Part shown: one piece after another, positions 25,045-33,541 of the stretch | How the letters are laid out: every line of letters starts with the position of its first letter | How positions within the stretch are numbered: position 1 is the stretch's first letter | From: JACVRW01 sp036407035 | GTDB lineage: Bacteria; Actinomycetota; Thermoleophilia; Solirubrobacterales; Thermoleophilaceae | Assembly: GCA_036407035.1 (NCBI GenBank) | Contig: DASXAA010000094.1 | Coordinates: 1 to 64,000, forward strand | Direction: 5' to 3' | DNA length: 64,000 bases | Made by a program: the position numbers and the translations under genes | Notes under the pieces: generated by a model | Database searches by the model: none | Seen by the model: the letters and a program-made list of their open reading frames with translations, nothing else | What the model was told of the DNA's origin: nothing

Positions 25045-25686
25045 ATGGAACCGATGGCCGCCGTGATCGTCGCCGCGCCGGCGGGGCTGCTCGCGGGCTG
25101 GGCGGCGACCGCCGTCGCCTGGCGGCTCCCGCGCGGCCGGCCGCTGCCGCCGCCGCTCGTGTACTGCACCATGGCCGCCGCCGCGGCCGCGTTCGTGCTC
25201 GTCGTGACCGTGATCGGCGACCACCCGGCGGAGCTCGCCCGCGATCTGATCCTGGTCGCGTTCCTCGTGCCGATCGCCCTGATCGACGCCGAGTACCGCA
25301 TCATCCCCAACCGGCTGACCCTCGCCGCCGCGCTCACGGCGGTCGCCCTGTTCCCGCTCGACGCCGGCTTCGTCGGCGAGCAGCTCGCCGCCGCCGCCGG
25401 CGCGTTCGGCTTCTACCTCGTCTTCGCGCTCCTGCGCCCGAACGCGCTCGGGATGGGCGACGTGAAGCTGGCCGGGGTGCTGGGCCTCTACCTGGGCGCG
25501 GCGGTCGTCGTGGCGCTGCTGGTCGCCTCGCTGCTCAGCCTGCTGATCGCGCTCGTGGTGGCCGTGCGCCGCGGCCGCGCCGCCGCGCGCGAGCCGAGGC
25601 CGTTCGGGCCCGCGCTCGCGGCGGGGGCGCTCGTCGCCATGCTCGCCGGCGCAGAGCTCGTCGACTGGTGGGTGCAGGGGGGTTGA
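25045..25686 (+). CDS. tadV: Prepilin peptidase, A24 family (TadV/CpaA-like)
   Basis: A 213-residue polytopic membrane aspartyl peptidase that cuts prepilins and pseudopilins after their conserved glycine. The two catalytic aspartates are D81 in LIDAEYRIIPNR and D139 in the GMGDVKLAG motif. It lacks the N-terminal methylase domain of PilD, as usual for Tad systems. It opens the Tad locus; TadG, the TadE-like proteins and the nine pilin-like proteins of this window all carry a glycine before their hydrophobic helix and are possible substrates. ATG 25045 chosen (MEPMAAV); ATG 25054 is an alternative. Confidence 0.9.
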   Translation: MEPMAAVIVAAPAGLLAGWAATAVAWRLPRGRPLPPPLVYCTMAAAAAAFVLVVTVIGDHPAELARDLILVAFLVPIALIDAEYRIIPNRLTLAAALTAVALFPLDAGFVGEQLAAAAGAFGFYLVFALLRPNALGMGDVKLAGVLGLYLGAAVVVALLVASLLSLLIALVVAVRRGRAAAREPRPFGPALAAGALVAMLAGAELVDWWVQGG

Positions 25687-25714
25687 GGCGATGCGAGCAT
25701 GGGCCAAAGGTCCT

Positions 25715-25747
25715 GGGACCGGGCGGGTAGTCGCCCGGGAGGGTCCC
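25715..25747 (+). terminator. Possible terminator after the prepilin peptidase gene
   Basis: Stem GGGACCGGGCG with CGCCCGG...GTCCC, loop of six, 5-nt bulge on the 3' side, 29 nt after the stop codon. No T-run follows, as is common in high-GC actinobacteria, so the call is modest. Confidence 0.4.
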
Positions 25748-25764
25748 AACAGGCCGTGGCACGA

Positions 25765-25810
25765 TTCAGGGCGCGGTGCTCATGCGCCGCGCGCGGGCAG
25801 GTGGCATCGT
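25765..25810 (+). promoter_or_regulatory. Shared leaderless promoter upstream of the TadG fusion
   Basis: TTCAGG lies 40 bp before CATCGT, which is 6 nt before the ATG at 25817. Contains TGCTCATGCGC and ends CATCGTCGCGCCATG, matching the giant-protein promoter at 15983-16027 base for base over two blocks with the same 17-bp gap between them. Confidence 0.6.
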
Positions 25811-25816
25811 CGCGCC

Positions 25817-27268
25817 ATGTGCGGCGGTCGGCTCAGAGGGCTTCGTCAGGAAGCTGGAATGGCGTTTCCGCTGTACCTCGGCGGGATCGTGGCGGCGCTC
25901 GCGATAGGGCTGCTCATGTTCCAGGCCGGGCGGCTCGTGCTCATGCGCTCGAACGCCCAGACGGCCGCCGACGCCGCGGCGCTCGCGGGGGCGCGCGAGA
26001 TCGCGCGCCAGTGCCGGATCCAGGAGCGGATCCCGAGGCACGGTCCCTGCCGGCACTGGGAGCTCATCGACCCGCCGATCATCGCGGCCGCGCGCCAGTA
26101 CGCGGCGCGCAACGGCGCGTCGAGCGACGTGTCGGTGCGGCGCCAGGAGTTCGACGTCCTCATCGAGCTCGGCACCGACGACAAGCTCGGCGAGGAGGGG
26201 CGCAGGATCGGCGCCGGCTACGAGAGCCGCGGCGGCGACGCCAGCTCCCGCGCCACCGCGCTCCAGGGCTCGTCCGGAGGCTTCGGCCTGGCGAGCGCGT
26301 CGCTCGCCTCGAGTGGACCGAGCACGACCGCACTGTCCGCGGCCGCGCTGTCCACTCCGGCGCTGTCGAAGGGGCCGGACCGGACCTGCGAGGACGTCGT
26401 GAAGTTCGGGCACCAGCTCCAGGAGGAGGGCTTCCAGGTGGGCGAGAACGCGGCCCTCGGGGACCCGCCCGCCGCGGGCGTGCACGTGAACGGCAGCTGG
26501 CACTACCGCTGCGGCGGCTCGGGGGCGCTCGACGTGAACTGCGACGGCTGCCCGGGCGGCGAGCCGGCGGTGCTGAGCCCGCTGGCGGACAGAGCGCGAT
26601 CGCTGGGCTTCAACGTGCTCTGGCAGGTGGCGGGCCACTTCGACCACGTCCACGTCGACCCCGGCAGCGCGAGCGGCGCAACGCTCGCGGGGCTCGGCGG
26701 CGGCTCGGCGGCGCTGGCCTCGCTTGGGGGCAACCTGGCGGCGACCTTCGGCCTGGGCGCGCTCGGGCTCGGCGGCGGCTACGACCCGCACCTCGTCGCG
26801 TGGGACGGCCGCGGCGGCGGCCTGCCCTCGGGGGCGGGCTCGCTCATCGCGGCCTCCGCCGCGTCGCGCTCGTACGCGGCGCCGCCCGCGGGCGCCGACC
26901 CGATCGTGGTGAACACGGCGTGCACGGTCGCCGTCGCCGCGCGCCTCTCCCCGAAGGAGACGCTGGCGCTGTTCGAGGCCGGGATCGTGGAGTCCGGGAT
27001 GCGCAACCTCGCCTACGGCGACTCCAGCTCGGTCGGCTGGCTGCAGCTGCTGGACATCCACGGCAGCTTCGCGCAGCGGATGGACCCGATGTTCGCGGCG
27101 ATGTGGTTCGTGGGCGGGCTTAGCAGGCTCGACGAGGACGACTATGCGACCCCGGGGCGACTCGCCCAGGCCGTGCAGCGCTCGGCGTTCCCAGACCGCT
27201 ACGACCAGGTGGAAGGGCAGGCCCGGGCGCTGATCGAGTCGCGCTGCAGGGGGGCGCAGTATGCGTAG
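25817..27268 (+). CDS. tadG: TadG-like pilus protein fused to M15-like peptidase and lytic-transglycosylase-like domains
   Basis: A 483-residue protein with three parts. Residues 1-60: pseudopilin-like TadE/G N-terminus (QEAG then MAFPLYLGGIVAALAIGLLM, followed by NAQTAADAAALAGAREIA). Residues about 195-280: a domain with SWHYRCGGSGALDVN and HFDHVHVDP, matching the SxHxxG-AxD and HxH zinc pattern of M15-type peptidoglycan peptidases. Residues about 365-483: GIVESGMRNLAYGDSSSVGW, then AVQRSAFPDRYDQVEGQA, as in SLT-like wall hydrolases, with Glu about 390 as the likely catalytic acid. So a pilus component would carry two wall-cutting domains, perhaps opening peptidoglycan for pilus passage. Start from ATG 25817 with a -10-like hexamer 6 nt upstream. 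Ordinary TadG proteins lack such domains. Confidence 0.78.
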   Translation: MCGGRLRGLRQEAGMAFPLYLGGIVAALAIGLLMFQAGRLVLMRSNAQTAADAAALAGAREIARQCRIQERIPRHGPCRHWELIDPPIIAAARQYAARNGASSDVSVRRQEFDVLIELGTDDKLGEEGRRIGAGYESRGGDASSRATALQGSSGGFGLASASLASSGPSTTALSAAALSTPALSKGPDRTCEDVVKFGHQLQEEGFQVGENAALGDPPAAGVHVNGSWHYRCGGSGALDVNCDGCPGGEPAVLSPLADRARSLGFNVLWQVAGHFDHVHVDPGSASGATLAGLGGGSAALASLGGNLAATFGLGALGLGGGYDPHLVAWDGRGGGLPSGAGSLIAASAASRSYAAPPAGADPIVVNTACTVAVAARLSPKETLALFEAGIVESGMRNLAYGDSSSVGWLQLLDIHGSFAQRMDPMFAAMWFVGGLSRLDEDDYATPGRLAQAVQRSAFPDRYDQVEGQARALIESRCRGAQYA

Positions 27269-27788
27269 GGCCGCGTGGGGCGCGGCCGTTGCCGCCGCGG
27301 CGGCCCTCGCCGCGGCCGGTTGCGGCGGCGCTCCCGAGCGCGAGGCGGAGGGCGCGGCGCCCGGCGCTCAGCGCGGGATGAGGGTTGAAGCCGGCGCGCT
27401 CACGCTGCCGCGCCGAGCCCCGCTGCGAGTCTCCGCCGCCGTCGCCGAGCGGCTCCGCGCCGGGGCGGTCGCCGTGGCGGGCGTGGACCGCCGCGCCCGG
27501 ATCGCCCCGACCACGCTGCGCGTGAACAGCGAGCAGACGCTCCGCGGCCTGCGCTGGAAGGGCTGGGGGGCGTCCGGCGCCACCGCTCGCGGCGGCGTGG
27601 TCACGCTGATCTGCGACCCCAGCTGCGCCGGCGGCCGGATCGAGCGCTCGTCCGGCAGGGTCGTGCTGGGCGGGATCGTGCGCTGTCGCGGCAGGCGCTT
27701 CTACTCGCGCGCGCGACTCTCGCTCGCGGGCGACCCCGACCGGCGGCCGGCGGCCTATCTCTCCACGCCCTGCCGGGAGGGGTCTTGA
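27261..27788 (+). CDS. Small putative lipoprotein in the Tad operon
   Basis: A 175-residue protein with a signal peptide and lipobox ALAAAGCGG (Cys about residue 21), so it is likely lipidated and held on the outer face of the membrane. The mature part is basic and beta-rich, with cysteines in LICDPSCAGG and GIVRCRG that could pair. I recognise no family. It overlaps the TadG fusion by 8 bp and the CpaB gene by 4 bp, so it is co-translated with pilus proteins and could be a pilotin-like factor. Confidence 0.65.
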   Translation: MRRAAWGAAVAAAAALAAAGCGGAPEREAEGAAPGAQRGMRVEAGALTLPRRAPLRVSAAVAERLRAGAVAVAGVDRRARIAPTTLRVNSEQTLRGLRWKGWGASGATARGGVVTLICDPSCAGGRIERSSGRVVLGGIVRCRGRRFYSRARLSLAGDPDRRPAAYLSTPCREGS

Positions 27789-28528
27789 ATCCCCGCCAGC
27801 GGCGCGCCGTGCTGCTGTTCGCCCTGGCGGCCGTGGCGATGATCGGCGCCTACGCGCTGATCTCCGGATACGTCACCGAGGTGCGCGGTCAGGTGGAGCC
27901 GAAGGTGCGCGTGCTCGCCCTCACGGCGGACGTGCCGCCGCACGAGGCGCTCCCGCCCGAGGCCGTCACGTTTCGCGAGATGCCGCGCCGGTGGGTGCCG
28001 GAGGCGGCGATCAGCAACCCGGCCGAGCTAGTCGGGCTCGTCCCGGCGTCACCGCTCGCCAAGGGGTCGATCCTCCAGCGGGGGATGCTCGTGCCCACCC
28101 CCGAGCTGGAGCCGGGTCAGCGCGAGATAGCGATCCTCGTGGACGCCCGCACCGGCGTGGCGGGAAAGGTCACGCCCGGCAGCTTCGTGGACGTCTACGC
28201 GGCCTTCGCCGGCAACGAGACGACCCCGGATCGTGAAGAGGTGGTCGTCTCGGGCGCGCGCGTGATCGACGTCGGGCAGGTCGTCCCCGGCAACGCGCAG
28301 GGTCAGGGCGGCTCGCAGGCCCAGGCCCAGGCCCCCCAGCCGAGCGCGCAGGTTCCCGTGACGTTCGCGCTCACGCCGCGCGAGGCGCTCGCGGTGAGCC
28401 ACGCGGAGGCCTTCTCGGGCGGGGTCCGGCTGGCGCTGCTGCGCCCGGGCGACGACCCCGACCTCCCCCGCGGGCTGCGCGAGTATCCGAACGACTCCGA
28501 CACGGCCGCCGCGGACGGCGCGCGATGA
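27785..28528 (+). CDS. cpaB: Flp pilus assembly protein CpaB/RcpC
   Basis: A 247-residue protein with one N-terminal helix (AVLLFALAAVAMIGAYALIS) and an SAF domain (VLALTADVPPHEALPPEAVTFREM), then the RcpC part EIAILVDARTGVAGKVTPG and FVDVYAAF. CpaB anchors and shapes the outer part of the Tad machine. TTG start at 27785 overlaps the preceding stop by 4 bp and gives a proper N-terminal helix. A Gln/Ala-rich insert (AQGQGGSQAQAQAPQP) breaks the C-terminal domain. Confidence 0.85.
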   Translation: MNPRQRRAVLLFALAAVAMIGAYALISGYVTEVRGQVEPKVRVLALTADVPPHEALPPEAVTFREMPRRWVPEAAISNPAELVGLVPASPLAKGSILQRGMLVPTPELEPGQREIAILVDARTGVAGKVTPGSFVDVYAAFAGNETTPDREEVVVSGARVIDVGQVVPGNAQGQGGSQAQAQAPQPSAQVPVTFALTPREALAVSHAEAFSGGVRLALLRPGDDPDLPRGLREYPNDSDTAAADGAR

Positions 28529-30090
28529 GCTGCCGCCTGCTGATCGCCGGTGACGACGACGCCGTCACCCAGCGCGCGGCGACCCTCGCCGAGGAGTCGG
28601 AGGCGCTCGAGCTCGTCGACGCCGTGGACGACGTCAACGAGCTGCACCGCGCCCTGACCCGCTTCCAGATCGATGCCGTCGTACTGCACGACCGCGTCGG
28701 GGGGGTCCCGGCGCTCGACGTCGCGCGCGGGCTCGGCGCCGACGTCGGTGTAGTGCTGCTCGCGGCGACTCCCACGCCCGAGTTGCTGCGGCGCGCGATG
28801 CAGGCCGGCGTTCGCGACGTGATCGGACTGCCGATCACCCTCGAGCAGCTGGAGGGCGGCGCCCTGGTCGCCGCCGACGGGGCCGCCGCCGTACGAGGCC
28901 CGGCGCTCGCCGATCAGGCGGCGCCCGGCGACTCGCTCGGCCGCCTGATCGCGTTCGCGGGGGCCAAGGGCGGCGTTGGCACGACGACCGTCGCGCTCCA
29001 GGTTGCGCTGGCCGCGCTCCGGGAGCGGCGCGCTTACTCCGTGTGCCTGGTGGACTTCGACCTCCAGACCGGCGACCTGCACAGCCTGTTGGACGTGTCT
29101 CCGAAGCGCAGCGTCGCCGACCTGGTCGACGTCGCCGCCGACCTGTCCCCACGGCACCTGAGCGAGGCCCTCTTTCCGCACCCCACGGGCCTGCGCCTCC
29201 TCCTGGCGCCGGACAGCGGCGAGCTCGCGGAGCGCGTGACCGGCGACGTGGCCCGCAGCGTGGTGGCGGCGCTCCGCGGCCGCCACGCACTCACGATCGT
29301 CGACTGCGGCGCCCACGTCACCGAGGCCGGCGCCGTGGCCGCGGAGCTCGCGGACCACGCCGTGATCGTCACGACCCCGGACGTCCTCGCGCTGCGCGGC
29401 GTACGCCGGATGGCGGACCTGTGGCAACGGCTCGACGTTCGCGCCGACGATCACCTGGTCGTGCTAAACCGCGCCGCGCGCAAGCTGGAGGTCCAGGCCG
29501 ACATGGTCCGCAAGCTCACCGGGGCCCGGCTGGCCGCGACCCAGGTGCCGGCGGCGTTCCGATCCCTGGAGCCGACCGTCAATGCCGGCAATCCCCACGA
29601 GCTCGACAACGGTCGCCTGCTGGACGCCTACGAGGACCTGGCGGACGAGCTCGGCGCGCTGCCGGAGCCGGCGGCCGAGAACGGGTCGCGCGGCGTGTTG
29701 TCACGGCTTCTCGCGGGCGAGCGCGGCGCCGCGATCCCGCTCGAGTTCGGCGGCTTACTGCCGCTGATCGTCCTGGCGATCGTCGCCGTCTGGCAGATGT
29801 GCCTGATTGGGCTCACCTTCATCCTCGCCGAGCACGCCGCTCGCGAGGGAGCCCGCGAGGTGGCGGTCGGGTCGTCGTCCTGGCGATCGCAGGTGGAGAA
29901 CTCGCTGCCGGGCGCCTGGGCGGAGGGCCTGCGCGCTTCCAACGAGGGCGGGGCCGTCAAGGTGACCGTGCAGACGCCGATGCTCCTGCCGGGCGTGCTC
30001 GATCTCGGTGTGCCGATCTCCGCGACGGCGGGCACCGTACGCGAGAGCCGGCGGGGCGGGCCTGCCGATGCGGGAGGCGGCCCTGGCTAG
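28525..30090 (+). CDS. CpaE/TadZ-like ATPase fused to a TadE-like pseudopilin
   Basis: A 521-residue fusion. Residues 1-125 form a receiver-like domain without a clear phosphorylation Asp. Residues about 140-380 are a MinD/ParA-type ATPase (AFAGAKGGVGTTTVALQ, deviant Walker A; LVDFDLQTGDLHSLL; LTIVDCGAH), as in CpaE, which positions the pilus at the pole. Residues about 395-505 are an extra TadE-like unit: ERGAAIPLEFGGLLPLIVLA, with the E five residues after the cleavage glycine, then AEHAAREGAREVAVG. In known systems CpaE is cytoplasmic and TadE is a separate pseudopilin, so the join would tether the ATPase to the membrane unless prepilin peptidase separates them. No stop or ribosome site between the parts. 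Overlaps cpaB by 4 bp. Confidence 0.82.
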   Translation: MSCRLLIAGDDDAVTQRAATLAEESEALELVDAVDDVNELHRALTRFQIDAVVLHDRVGGVPALDVARGLGADVGVVLLAATPTPELLRRAMQAGVRDVIGLPITLEQLEGGALVAADGAAAVRGPALADQAAPGDSLGRLIAFAGAKGGVGTTTVALQVALAALRERRAYSVCLVDFDLQTGDLHSLLDVSPKRSVADLVDVAADLSPRHLSEALFPHPTGLRLLLAPDSGELAERVTGDVARSVVAALRGRHALTIVDCGAHVTEAGAVAAELADHAVIVTTPDVLALRGVRRMADLWQRLDVRADDHLVVLNRAARKLEVQADMVRKLTGARLAATQVPAAFRSLEPTVNAGNPHELDNGRLLDAYEDLADELGALPEPAAENGSRGVLSRLLAGERGAAIPLEFGGLLPLIVLAIVAVWQMCLIGLTFILAEHAAREGAREVAVGSSSWRSQVENSLPGAWAEGLRASNEGGAVKVTVQTPMLLPGVLDLGVPISATAGTVRESRRGGPADAGGGPG

Positions 30091-30448
30091 CCGGCGGACA
30101 CTCGAGCTCCTCCGCGGCGAGAGCGGGCTCGCGCTCACGACCGAGTTCGTCGGCTGGCTGCCGTTGCTGCTCGTCACAGGACTGTGCATGTGGCAGACGC
30201 TCCTGTACGCGTGGTCGGCGACCGCGGCCTCGAACGCCGCGCGGACCGCCAGCCGCGCGGAGGCGCGCGGCGGTGACGGGGTGGCGGCTGGGCGCCGTTC
30301 GCTCGACCCGGCACTCCGGGGCGGCGCGTCCGTGCGCGTGACCGGGGAGACCGCGATCGTCCACGTGCGCGTGCCGGTGATCGCGCCCGGCTGGGACTCG
30401 TCCTTCGAGGTGACGGGCACGGCGACGCTGCCCAGGGACGGTCTCTGA
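30068..30448 (+). CDS. tadE: TadE-like pseudopilin
   Basis: A 126-residue minor pseudopilin: ESGLALTTEFVGWLPLLLV, with glycine before the helix and Glu nearby, then AWSATAASNAARTASRAEA, the usual TadE continuation. ATG at 30068 is chosen because it keeps the basic leader short; it overlaps the end of the CpaE-TadE fusion by 23 bp. It should be cut by the A24 peptidase and sit at the pilus base. Confidence 0.82.
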   Translation: MREAALASRRTLELLRGESGLALTTEFVGWLPLLLVTGLCMWQTLLYAWSATAASNAARTASRAEARGGDGVAAGRRSLDPALRGGASVRVTGETAIVHVRVPVIAPGWDSSFEVTGTATLPRDGL

Positions 30449-31737
30449 TGGGCCTGCTCGAGCGCGTGGCGCCGATCCGGACGGACCAGGACGAGGAGGC
30501 GGTCACCCACTACCGGCGCGTCCTGCTCGAGGAGCTGGACCTGCGTGAGTTCGCGGCCCTCGACGAGGAGCAGCGCACGGCCCGGCTCGAGCGAACGATC
30601 GGCGAGCTGCTGAGCCGCGACGGCCCGATGCTCTCCACCGGGCAGCGCACGCAGCTCGTGCGCAACGTCATCGACGCCGCCGTGGGGCTCGGCGTTCTCG
30701 AGCCCCTGCTCGCGGACCCGAGCATCACGGAGATCATGGTCAACGGTCCCGACCAGGTGTACGTCGAGCGCGGGGGCCAGCTCGAGCCGGCCGGGGTGCG
30801 CTTCGCGAGCGAGGCGGATCTGCGCAACGTGATCGACAGGATCGTCTCGCGCTTCAACCGCCGGGTCGACGAGTCGAGCCCGATGGTCGACGCGCGCCTG
30901 CCGACCGGGGAGCGCGTGAACGTCGTGATCCCCCCGCTCGCGCTGCGCGGCCCCACTGTCACGATCCGGCGTTTCCCGCGCAAGTACTCGCTCGCGGAGC
31001 TGGTGGCGACCGGCTCGCTCGACCAGGCGACCGCCGATCTGCTGCGCGCGTTCGTGCGGGCGCGCCTCAACCTGGTCATCTCCGGCGGCACCGGCGCGGG
31101 GAAGACCACGCTGCTGAACGCGCTCTCGGAGGCCGTGCCGGGCTCCGAGCGCGTCATCACGGTCGAGGACAACGCCGAGCTCCAGCTGCGCCAGCCGCAC
31201 GTGATCTCGCTGGAGGCGCGCCCGCCGAACGTGGAGGGCAGGGGCCAGGTCACGATCCGCGACCTCGTGCGGAACAGCCTCCGCATGCGGCCCGACCGGA
31301 TCATCGTGGGCGAGGTTCGCGGGGCTGAGACGATCGACATGCTCCAGGCGATGAACACCGGTCACGAGGGCTCGCTCGTGACCGTTCACGCGAACTCCGG
31401 CTACGACGCGCTGCACCGGCTCCAGACGCTGGCGACGATGAGCGAGCTGGAGGTGCCGTATGAGGCGCTGCGCGACCAGATCAACGGCGCCATCGACGTG
31501 GTGGTGCACATCGCCCGCGACGCCGGCGGCGCGCGCCGCGTCGCCGAGGCGGCCGCCCTGACGTCGAAGCGCAGCGACTCCTTCGCCCTCGAGCCGCTGA
31601 TGGAGCTCACGGTGGAGCGGCCGTCCCCCGAGTCCCCGCCGACCGTGCGCCCCAGGCGCTTTCCACTGCCGGACCACACGCGGCGCCGGCTCGAGCGCCG
31701 TGGAATCGTTCCGCCGCCGGAGTTCACCGACGGGTAG
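30448..31737 (+). CDS. tadA: Tad secretion ATPase TadA/CpaF
   Basis: A 429-residue GspE/VirB11-type ATPase that powers pilus assembly. Visible motifs: Walker A ISGGTGAGKTTLLNAL (about residues 210-225), the Asp box ITVEDNAELQL, Walker B RPDRIIVGEVRGAE and the His box TGHEGSLVTVHAN. The N-terminal part (IGELLSRDG, then ITEIMVNGPDQVYVERGG) is the typical CpaF domain. Start ATG shares a base with the tadE stop (TGATG). Confidence 0.93.
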   Translation: MGLLERVAPIRTDQDEEAVTHYRRVLLEELDLREFAALDEEQRTARLERTIGELLSRDGPMLSTGQRTQLVRNVIDAAVGLGVLEPLLADPSITEIMVNGPDQVYVERGGQLEPAGVRFASEADLRNVIDRIVSRFNRRVDESSPMVDARLPTGERVNVVIPPLALRGPTVTIRRFPRKYSLAELVATGSLDQATADLLRAFVRARLNLVISGGTGAGKTTLLNALSEAVPGSERVITVEDNAELQLRQPHVISLEARPPNVEGRGQVTIRDLVRNSLRMRPDRIIVGEVRGAETIDMLQAMNTGHEGSLVTVHANSGYDALHRLQTLATMSELEVPYEALRDQINGAIDVVVHIARDAGGARRVAEAAALTSKRSDSFALEPLMELTVERPSPESPPTVRPRRFPLPDHTRRRLERRGIVPPPEFTDG

Positions 31738-31742
31738 CCGCC

Positions 31743-32672
31743 GTGACTGACGACGCTCGCGGACTCCTGGTGCTGGCGACCGGACTCTGCGTCGCGCTGG
31801 CGAGCCTCGCCCTGTGGCTGGCGGGCACGGTTCAGCGCTCGCGGCTCGTCGAGCGCTATCGGCCCTCCCGTGCACGCTCGCGGGCCGAGCTGCTCGCCGC
31901 GCTCGACGCGCAGCTCCTGCGGCTTGGCCCCGCCCGGGCGCTGCGGGACCGGCTGCAGGCGGCCGGGGTGCGCGACTCGGTCGCGGTGGCGAGCTGCATC
32001 GGCGCCGCCGCCCTGCTCGCCTGGAGCCTTGCGGGCGCCTGGGTCGTGGGCACCACCGCCGGCACGCTTGCCGGCACGCTCGGGGCGGGCGTCGGCCTCT
32101 GGGCGTGGCTGCGCCGCGCTCGGCGTCGCTGGCGAGAGCGCCTCGAGGACCAGTTGCCGGACCTGGCGCGGCTACTCGGCGCCGCGACCGCCGCCGGGAT
32201 ATCGGTCGCCCGCGCCGTCGAGCGCGCGGCCGGCGAGGTCGCGGACCCGATGTCCACCGAGCTGCGCCGCGTGGTCGCCGAGATCCGCCTCGGCCACCCG
32301 TTGACGGACGCCCTCGGCGGCCTCGCGGAGCGCCTCGACCTCCCCGATCTCACGATGCTCGTCGGAACGATCGTGATCCAGCACCGGAGCGGCGGGGACG
32401 TCGCGGGGGCCCTGCGCGACCTGGCCACGACACTGGAGGAGCGCGACGAGGTGAGGCGCGAGATCCGCACCCAGCTCGCCGAGATCCGGGCGGGACCCCC
32501 GCTTCTGGCGCTGATGTCGGGTTTGCTCCTTCTGATGATGAACGCGATGCAGCCGGGGACGCTGAATCGCCTCACGACCTCGCCGCTCGGTCTGCTCGCT
32601 GTGACGGTGGCCGCCGGCCTCTTTGGCCTCGCGACCTTCGCGGTGCATCGCATCGGGAGGATCGAGGTGTGA
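31743..32672 (+). CDS. tadB: Tad inner-membrane protein TadB
   Basis: A 309-residue type II secretion F-domain protein. N-terminal helix, two central helices (ASCIGAAALLAWSLAGAWVV region), the cytoplasmic F domain QLPDLARLLGAATAAGISVA followed by helices, and C-terminal membrane segments ending in a short tail. Pairs with TadC to form the platform on which TadA acts. GTG start at 31743, five bases behind tadA; overlaps tadC by 4 bp. Confidence 0.88.
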   Translation: MTDDARGLLVLATGLCVALASLALWLAGTVQRSRLVERYRPSRARSRAELLAALDAQLLRLGPARALRDRLQAAGVRDSVAVASCIGAAALLAWSLAGAWVVGTTAGTLAGTLGAGVGLWAWLRRARRRWRERLEDQLPDLARLLGAATAAGISVARAVERAAGEVADPMSTELRRVVAEIRLGHPLTDALGGLAERLDLPDLTMLVGTIVIQHRSGGDVAGALRDLATTLEERDEVRREIRTQLAEIRAGPPLLALMSGLLLLMMNAMQPGTLNRLTTSPLGLLAVTVAAGLFGLATFAVHRIGRIEV

Positions 32673-33541
32673 CGGCGTCGCCGCTGACCCCCGGGCTGCT
32701 CGCCTCCCTCGCGGTCGCCCTGGCGGTCGCGGGCGCCGCGACGCTCCGCTCGGTCCCGCCGGCGGAGCGGCGGCTCGAGGTGCGGCGCGAGGGGCGAAGG
32801 TCGCGCCGGCTGGAGCCGTTCGCGCGGCGCCTGGGCGCATGGCTCCTGCACCGCCGGGGCGGGCACACCAGGGTGGCGCTCGCCGCGCGGCTCGACCGCG
32901 CCGGCCGGCCGCTCTCACCCGAGGTGTTCGCGGGCTACTCGTCGCTCGCTACCGCCGCGGGCCTCCTGATAGCGCTCGAGCTGGCCCTGGGGGGGTCGCG
33001 CGTCTTGGCGCTGGCCGCCGCTTGCGCGGGTACGGCGGGCATGCATCTCTGGCTGTCGAGGCGAGCGACGGAGCGCCAGCGCGACATCGCGCGCCAGGTC
33101 CCGCAACTCCTCGACATGGTTGCGGTCACCGTTCGCGGCGGGGTCGGCTACCGCCGCGCGGTGGCGCTCGCGGGCGAGCAGCTCGGCGGACCGCTCGGCG
33201 ACGAGCTGGCGCGCACGCAGCGCGAGATCGGACTCGGAGCATCGGTCCGGGAGGCGTTCAGCTCCCTGCGCGAGCGCAACCCCGTGCCCGCCCTCGACTC
33301 GTTCGTCGCCGCCCAGCTGCGCGCCGAGGAGCTCGGCGTGCCGCTCGCGGACGCGCTCAGCGACATCGCCGCGGACGTGCGCCGCACGGCCTGGCAGGAC
33401 GCGCGCACGCAGGCCGCGCGCGCGGTGCCGCAGGCGACCGCGGTCAGCGGCCTCCTCGGCGGGGCCGGAGTAGTGGTGCTCATGTTCGCCGCGCTCGTCG
33501 CGAGCCTGTCCGATATCCCCATCGGAGGCCTCTTCAAATGA
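32669..33541 (+). CDS. tadC: Tad inner-membrane protein TadC
   Basis: A 290-residue type II secretion F-domain protein; RQVPQLLDMVAVTVRGGVGY is the F-domain core, and LGVPLADALSDIAADVR the later conserved section, with a C-terminal membrane helix. GTG start at 32669 overlaps the tadB stop, and the TGA at 33541 overlaps the ATG of the kinase gene, so machine and sensor are translated together. Confidence 0.86.
   Translation: MTASPLTPGLLASLAVALAVAGAATLRSVPPAERRLEVRREGRRSRRLEPFARRLGAWLLHRRGGHTRVALAARLDRAGRPLSPEVFAGYSSLATAAGLLIALELALGGSRVLALAAACAGTAGMHLWLSRRATERQRDIARQVPQLLDMVAVTVRGGVGYRRAVALAGEQLGGPLGDELARTQREIGLGASVREAFSSLRERNPVPALDSFVAAQLRAEELGVPLADALSDIAADVRRTAWQDARTQAARAVPQATAVSGLLGGAGVVVLMFAALVASLSDIPIGGLFK

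Noticed and set aside
22851..25337. The metallopeptidase frame extended to 828 residues
   Set aside because: The upstream part is out-of-frame sequence of the paralogue and the prepilin peptidase region; ATG 23987 with the ATGA overlap is the natural start.
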